Assembly: GCA_002342175.1 (NCBI GenBank)
Contig: DDPL01000038.1
Location: forward strand, 1 to 18,107
Reading direction: 5' to 3'
DNA length: 18,107 nucleotides
Source: Legionellales bacterium UBA2469
GTDB lineage: Bacteria > Pseudomonadota > Gammaproteobacteria > Legionellales > Legionellaceae
This document shows, in pieces, positions 15,473-18,107 of this stretch (the first letter of the stretch is position 1; each line of letters begins with the position of its first letter). The notes under the pieces are model-generated. The model searched no databases. It had not been told where the DNA came from and was given only the letters and a program-made list of their open reading frames with translations. The translations under genes were made by a program, and so were the position numbers.

Positions 15473-16417
15473 ATGAAACCACTAAAAATTATCTTTGCAG
15501 GGACGCCTGCTTTTTCATTGCCTTGTTTACAAGCAATTCATCGTTCAGAACATGAAATTATTGCTGTCTTTACCCAGCCCGATAGACCTGCAGGCCGCGG
15601 ACAAAAACTTCAACCCAGCATTATTAAACAATGGGCGATAAATAACGACCTTCCCATCTTTCAACCACAAACGCTCAAATCAGCTGAAATCCAACAAACA
15701 ATTCACAATTTGAATCCAGACTTAATGATTGTTATTGCCTATGGCTTAATCTTACCCAAAGCTGTATTGGATATACCTAAGCATGGATGCATTAATGTTC
15801 ATGGTTCCTTGCTTCCCCGTTGGCGCGGTGCAGCACCTGTTCAGTATGCTATTCGTGAAGGTGATGAAGTCACGGGCATTACCACAATGCTGATGGATGT
15901 GGGAATGGATACAGGCGATATGTTAAAAAAAATACATTGTAAAATTGAACATCATGATACATCTGAAACACTTTTAGATAAACTCAGTCATATGAGCGCT
16001 CCACTGTTAATTGATACAATTGATCAATGGGTAAATGGCACATTAATCCCCATAAAACAAAATGAATCGGAAGTGACCTACGCTCATAAAATTGAAAAAA
16101 CAGATGCAAAAATCAATTGGCACGAAACCTCTAATCAGATTTTACAAAAGATAAGAGCTTATATTCCGTGGCCAATTGCCTATGCGGAGTGGCAAAATCA
16201 AGCCATTAAAATTCACCAAGCCCATAACGTAGCCCTTTCATCTTCGGCAATACCTGGCACCGTCCTCAAACACGATACCAACACTATTGTTATTAAAACA
16301 GGTAATGGAGCCATCGCCATTACCCATTGGCAATGGCCTAATCATAAAATGATGCCTGTTCATGATTGGTTGCAAGGTAGAAGCCATGAGCTTCCTGAAG
16401 GAACTGTACTCGCATGA
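15473..16417 (+). CDS. fmt: Fmt, methionyl-tRNA formyltransferase
   Basis: 314 residues, the usual length. Fmt formylates Met-tRNA(fMet) with 10-formyltetrahydrofolate so that it can initiate translation. The N-terminal Rossmann-like domain starts IIFAGTPAFSLPCL and holds the catalytic triad N108, H110 (INVHGSLLPRWRGAAPVQ) and D146 (MDVGMDTGD). QPDRPAGRGQKL is the tRNA-contacting loop region. The C-terminal OB-like domain starts about residue 205 (KIEKTDAKINW, IRAYIPWPIAYAEW). No clear Shine-Dalgarno is seen before the ATG, so translation is probably coupled to def. Its stop overlaps the rsmB start as ATGA. Confidence 0.98.
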   Translation: MKPLKIIFAGTPAFSLPCLQAIHRSEHEIIAVFTQPDRPAGRGQKLQPSIIKQWAINNDLPIFQPQTLKSAEIQQTIHNLNPDLMIVIAYGLILPKAVLDIPKHGCINVHGSLLPRWRGAAPVQYAIREGDEVTGITTMLMDVGMDTGDMLKKIHCKIEHHDTSETLLDKLSHMSAPLLIDTIDQWVNGTLIPIKQNESEVTYAHKIEKTDAKINWHETSNQILQKIRAYIPWPIAYAEWQNQAIKIHQAHNVALSSSAIPGTVLKHDTNTIVIKTGNGAIAITHWQWPNHKMMPVHDWLQGRSHELPEGTVLA

Positions 16418-17679
16418 GCACATTATCGCATCGACAACTGGCCTTAAATGCCCTACATCCCATATTGGCAACCCAAGCACCTTTACCACTTGATTTTGGT
16501 CAGTGGCCCCCTGCAGCAAAGCATCTTTTACTTGAAACCTGTCGACATTATGATAGATGCGAATCCATTTTAAATTTTCTTATCCCTAAACCCACCAAAG
16601 ACTGGGTGGTTTGGTCAGCTTTAATCCTTGGCATTTGTGAGTTACACATTCTTAATAAATCTGAACATGCAGTCATTTTCGAGACCGTTCAGTTGCTTAA
16701 GAAAGGAAAAACCAAATGGGCAACTGGTTTAGTCAATGCCGTTTTAAGAAATTCCATTCGACAAAAACAACAATGGCAACAGGCTCTAAAAGATAATCTC
16801 CAATTTAAATATAACCATCCCCAATGGTGGATTGAAAAATGTCAAAGGGACTGGCCAGATCACTGGGAACACATTCTTCACGCAAATGATGAACATCCGC
16901 CGATGACATTGCGATTACATTCACAAAAAACCTCACGTTCAGATTATCTATCCCACCTCCATCTCAATGCAGCACCAACCACTTACTCCAATGTCGGATT
17001 TCGTTTAGATGAAGCAGTCTCTATCGATGAATTACCTTATTTTCATGAAGGATGGGTCTCGGTACAAGATGAAGCCGCACAACTTGCCGCTCCACAATTA
17101 CAGCTTCATCCAAAATTACGTGTTCTTGATGCATGTGCTGCCCCAGGTGGCAAAACATGCCATATTTTAGAAACAGAACCCCTTCTCAAAGCTTGCGTTG
17201 CAATTGAATTTCATCAGCAGCGCTTCAATAAATTAAAATCTTCGCTTGAGCGGCTTCAAGTTCAAGCAGAATGCATTTTAGGGGATGCCTCAAAACCACA
17301 GGAATGGTGGAATGGAGAATTGTTTGACCGGATCTTACTCGATGCACCATGTTCAGGTTCAGGGGTTGTTCGTCGTCATCCGGATATTAAACGTCGACGT
17401 ACACCCGATAACATTTTACAAAACACCCCCATACAACAAGAACTTTTGGAAGCGCTTTGGCCTTTGCTGGCTCCTCAAGGACTTTTTCTATATGCCACAT
17501 GCTCTGTCTGCCCCGAAGAAAATGATGCGCAAATCTCAAGATTTATCGCGAATCATCCTGATGCCAATATCATGCCCCCCTCGCCACTTGTTGGATATGC
17601 GACCACCTATGGGCAACAAATCTTACCAGGACTGCATCACATGGATGGATTTTATTATTGTTTAATTGCTAAAACTTGA
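16414..17679 (+). CDS. rsmB: RsmB (Sun), 16S rRNA m5C967 methyltransferase
   Basis: 421 residues, close to the E. coli length. RsmB puts the 5-methyl group on C967 of 16S rRNA with S-adenosylmethionine. Residues 1 to about 140 form a NusB-like RNA-binding domain (HAVIFETVQLLKK, WATGLVNAVLRN). The methyltransferase domain has VSVQDEAAQLAAPQL (215-229), the SAM loop VLDACAAPGGKT (237-248), DAPCSGSGVVRRHPD (310-324) with C313, and YATCSVCPEEN (360-370) with the catalytic C363. Last gene of def-fmt-rsmB; its start overlaps the fmt stop by 4 bases. A strong terminator follows 68 bases after the stop. Confidence 0.97.
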   Translation: MSTLSHRQLALNALHPILATQAPLPLDFGQWPPAAKHLLLETCRHYDRCESILNFLIPKPTKDWVVWSALILGICELHILNKSEHAVIFETVQLLKKGKTKWATGLVNAVLRNSIRQKQQWQQALKDNLQFKYNHPQWWIEKCQRDWPDHWEHILHANDEHPPMTLRLHSQKTSRSDYLSHLHLNAAPTTYSNVGFRLDEAVSIDELPYFHEGWVSVQDEAAQLAAPQLQLHPKLRVLDACAAPGGKTCHILETEPLLKACVAIEFHQQRFNKLKSSLERLQVQAECILGDASKPQEWWNGELFDRILLDAPCSGSGVVRRHPDIKRRRTPDNILQNTPIQQELLEALWPLLAPQGLFLYATCSVCPEENDAQISRFIANHPDANIMPPSPLVGYATTYGQQILPGLHHMDGFYYCLIAKT

Positions 17680-17747
17680 TTTTGCATGACCCGGTGTAAT
17701 CAATCACGATAACTGTAAATCGATCCACATGCTTATCCTCAAGTATT

Positions 17748-17772
17748 AAAAAAGCTCCGAAGAGCTTTTTTT
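17748..17772 (+). terminator. Rho-independent terminator, bidirectional
   Basis: A perfect 10-bp stem, AAAAAAGCTC (17748-17757) and GAGCTTTTTT (17762-17771), closes a CGAA tetraloop, with a T-run of 7 on the plus strand and an A-run that gives U's on the minus strand. It ends the def-fmt-rsmB transcript and also lies two bases past the stop of the convergent minus-strand gene, so it can serve both. Confidence 0.92.
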
Positions 17773-17774
17773 CA

Positions 17775-18107
17775 TCATGCACCTGTAGGTCGAATTATCC
17801 ATCGACGTGTGACAGACTCAGCCGGTGCTTGTTGCATCCATAATAATCCCGACTCGATTCCTGGACTTGGGGCTCGTTGACTTTCCAAAACCACAGCAAA
17901 ATGTTTTTTAGCTTGTAAGGTCTTGATTGCTTTCCATATCAACGCATCATTTGCGCCTCTATCTAATACAATTAATTCCTGCGGATGATAAAGCACGGTA
18001 ACCGGCAATGCATTCAATTGTCTTTTTAGTTGAATCTCTAAATTGCGCCAATAGGCCTGTTGCGCACGAGCATATTCAATTGCCGTCGGTGGACGTTGAT
18101 ATTGTGG
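17775..18107 (-). CDS. Unrecognised protein, C-terminal 110 residues (partial)
   Basis: The minus-strand frame is open from the window edge to a TGA at 17775-17777, so this is the end of a larger gene. Visible residues include EYARAQQAYWRNLEIQLKRQ (probably helical), then LPVTVLYHPQELIVLDRG, an alternating beta/helix stretch (KKHFAVVLESQRAPSPGIES) and the tail RRWIIRPTGA. I do not recognise the family. Composition is less AT-rich and more Ala/Arg/Gln-rich than the two unknown proteins at 1173-4671. There is no membrane segment in the visible part. It converges on rsmB and shares its terminator. A TTG at 18015-18017 could be mistaken for a start, but the frame continues upstream without a stop. 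Confidence 0.7.
   Translation of the reverse strand, partial: PQYQRPPTAIEYARAQQAYWRNLEIQLKRQLNALPVTVLYHPQELIVLDRGANDALIWKAIKTLQAKKHFAVVLESQRAPSPGIESGLLWMQQAPAESVTRRWIIRPTGA

Noticed and set aside
17285..17665. 126-codon frame within rsmB
   Set aside because: It lies entirely over the catalytic part of rsmB in another frame, so it is a shadow.

Overview
The window is about 18.1 kb of AT-rich, gene-dense bacterial chromosome. It reads as a gammaproteobacterium of the Legionellales type (Legionella, Coxiella, Berkiella or Aquicella relatives). Three things suggest this: the housekeeping order dprA-smg-topA divergent from def-fmt-rsmB, which is a gammaproteobacterial arrangement; several large unrecognised proteins; and a TcdA/TcdB-type toxin glycosyltransferase of the kind found in host-associated Legionellales. 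The genus assignment is inference from gene content, with no marker phylogeny behind it.

Layout. (1) Positions 1-1176: the end of a methionine importer operon, with the metI permease C-terminus and the metQ lipoprotein; metN would lie upstream. (2) 1173-4671: two genes of unknown function on opposite strands, an 857-residue membrane/coiled-coil protein (minus) and a 255-residue soluble protein (plus). They share a 157-bp spacer with two well-formed back-to-back promoters. (3) 4724-6843: rimO (ribosomal protein S12 methylthiotransferase) overlapping a YeeZ-like NAD(P)-binding epimerase gene; the latter converges on, and overlaps, a membrane-anchored alpha/beta hydrolase gene. (4) 7859-10542: an accessory-looking segment on the minus strand. 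It holds a putative TcdA/B-like (GT44-like) glycosyltransferase, a D-Ala-D-Ala ligase resembling alphaproteobacterial/Rickettsia enzymes, the decayed C-terminus of a LysR regulator, and tRNA-Pro(GGG). (5) 10649-14852: a small lipoprotein gene (plus) converging on the minus-strand operon dprA-smg-topA-panD. (6) 14952-17679: the plus-strand operon def-fmt-rsmB, closed by a strong bidirectional terminator. (7) 17775 to the end: the C-terminal part of an unrecognised minus-strand gene.

How the genes fit together. def, fmt and rsmB cover N-terminal formyl-Met metabolism and 16S rRNA methylation; rimO modifies the ribosome; topA, dprA and smg form a DNA/topology operon; panD feeds CoA synthesis; ddl feeds peptidoglycan.

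The most interesting part is 7859-10465. The glycosyltransferase keeps the motif set of clostridial glucosylating toxins, including an identical 16-residue spacing between the SDxLR Asp and the DxD motif, and ends in a partial IQ motif. Its start codon lies inside a perfect 11-bp inverted repeat whose two arms are themselves dyads 22 bp apart, which looks like either paired operators or an RNA hairpin controlling translation. Together with the Rickettsia-like ddl and the LysR remnant beside a tRNA gene, this suggests horizontally acquired DNA.
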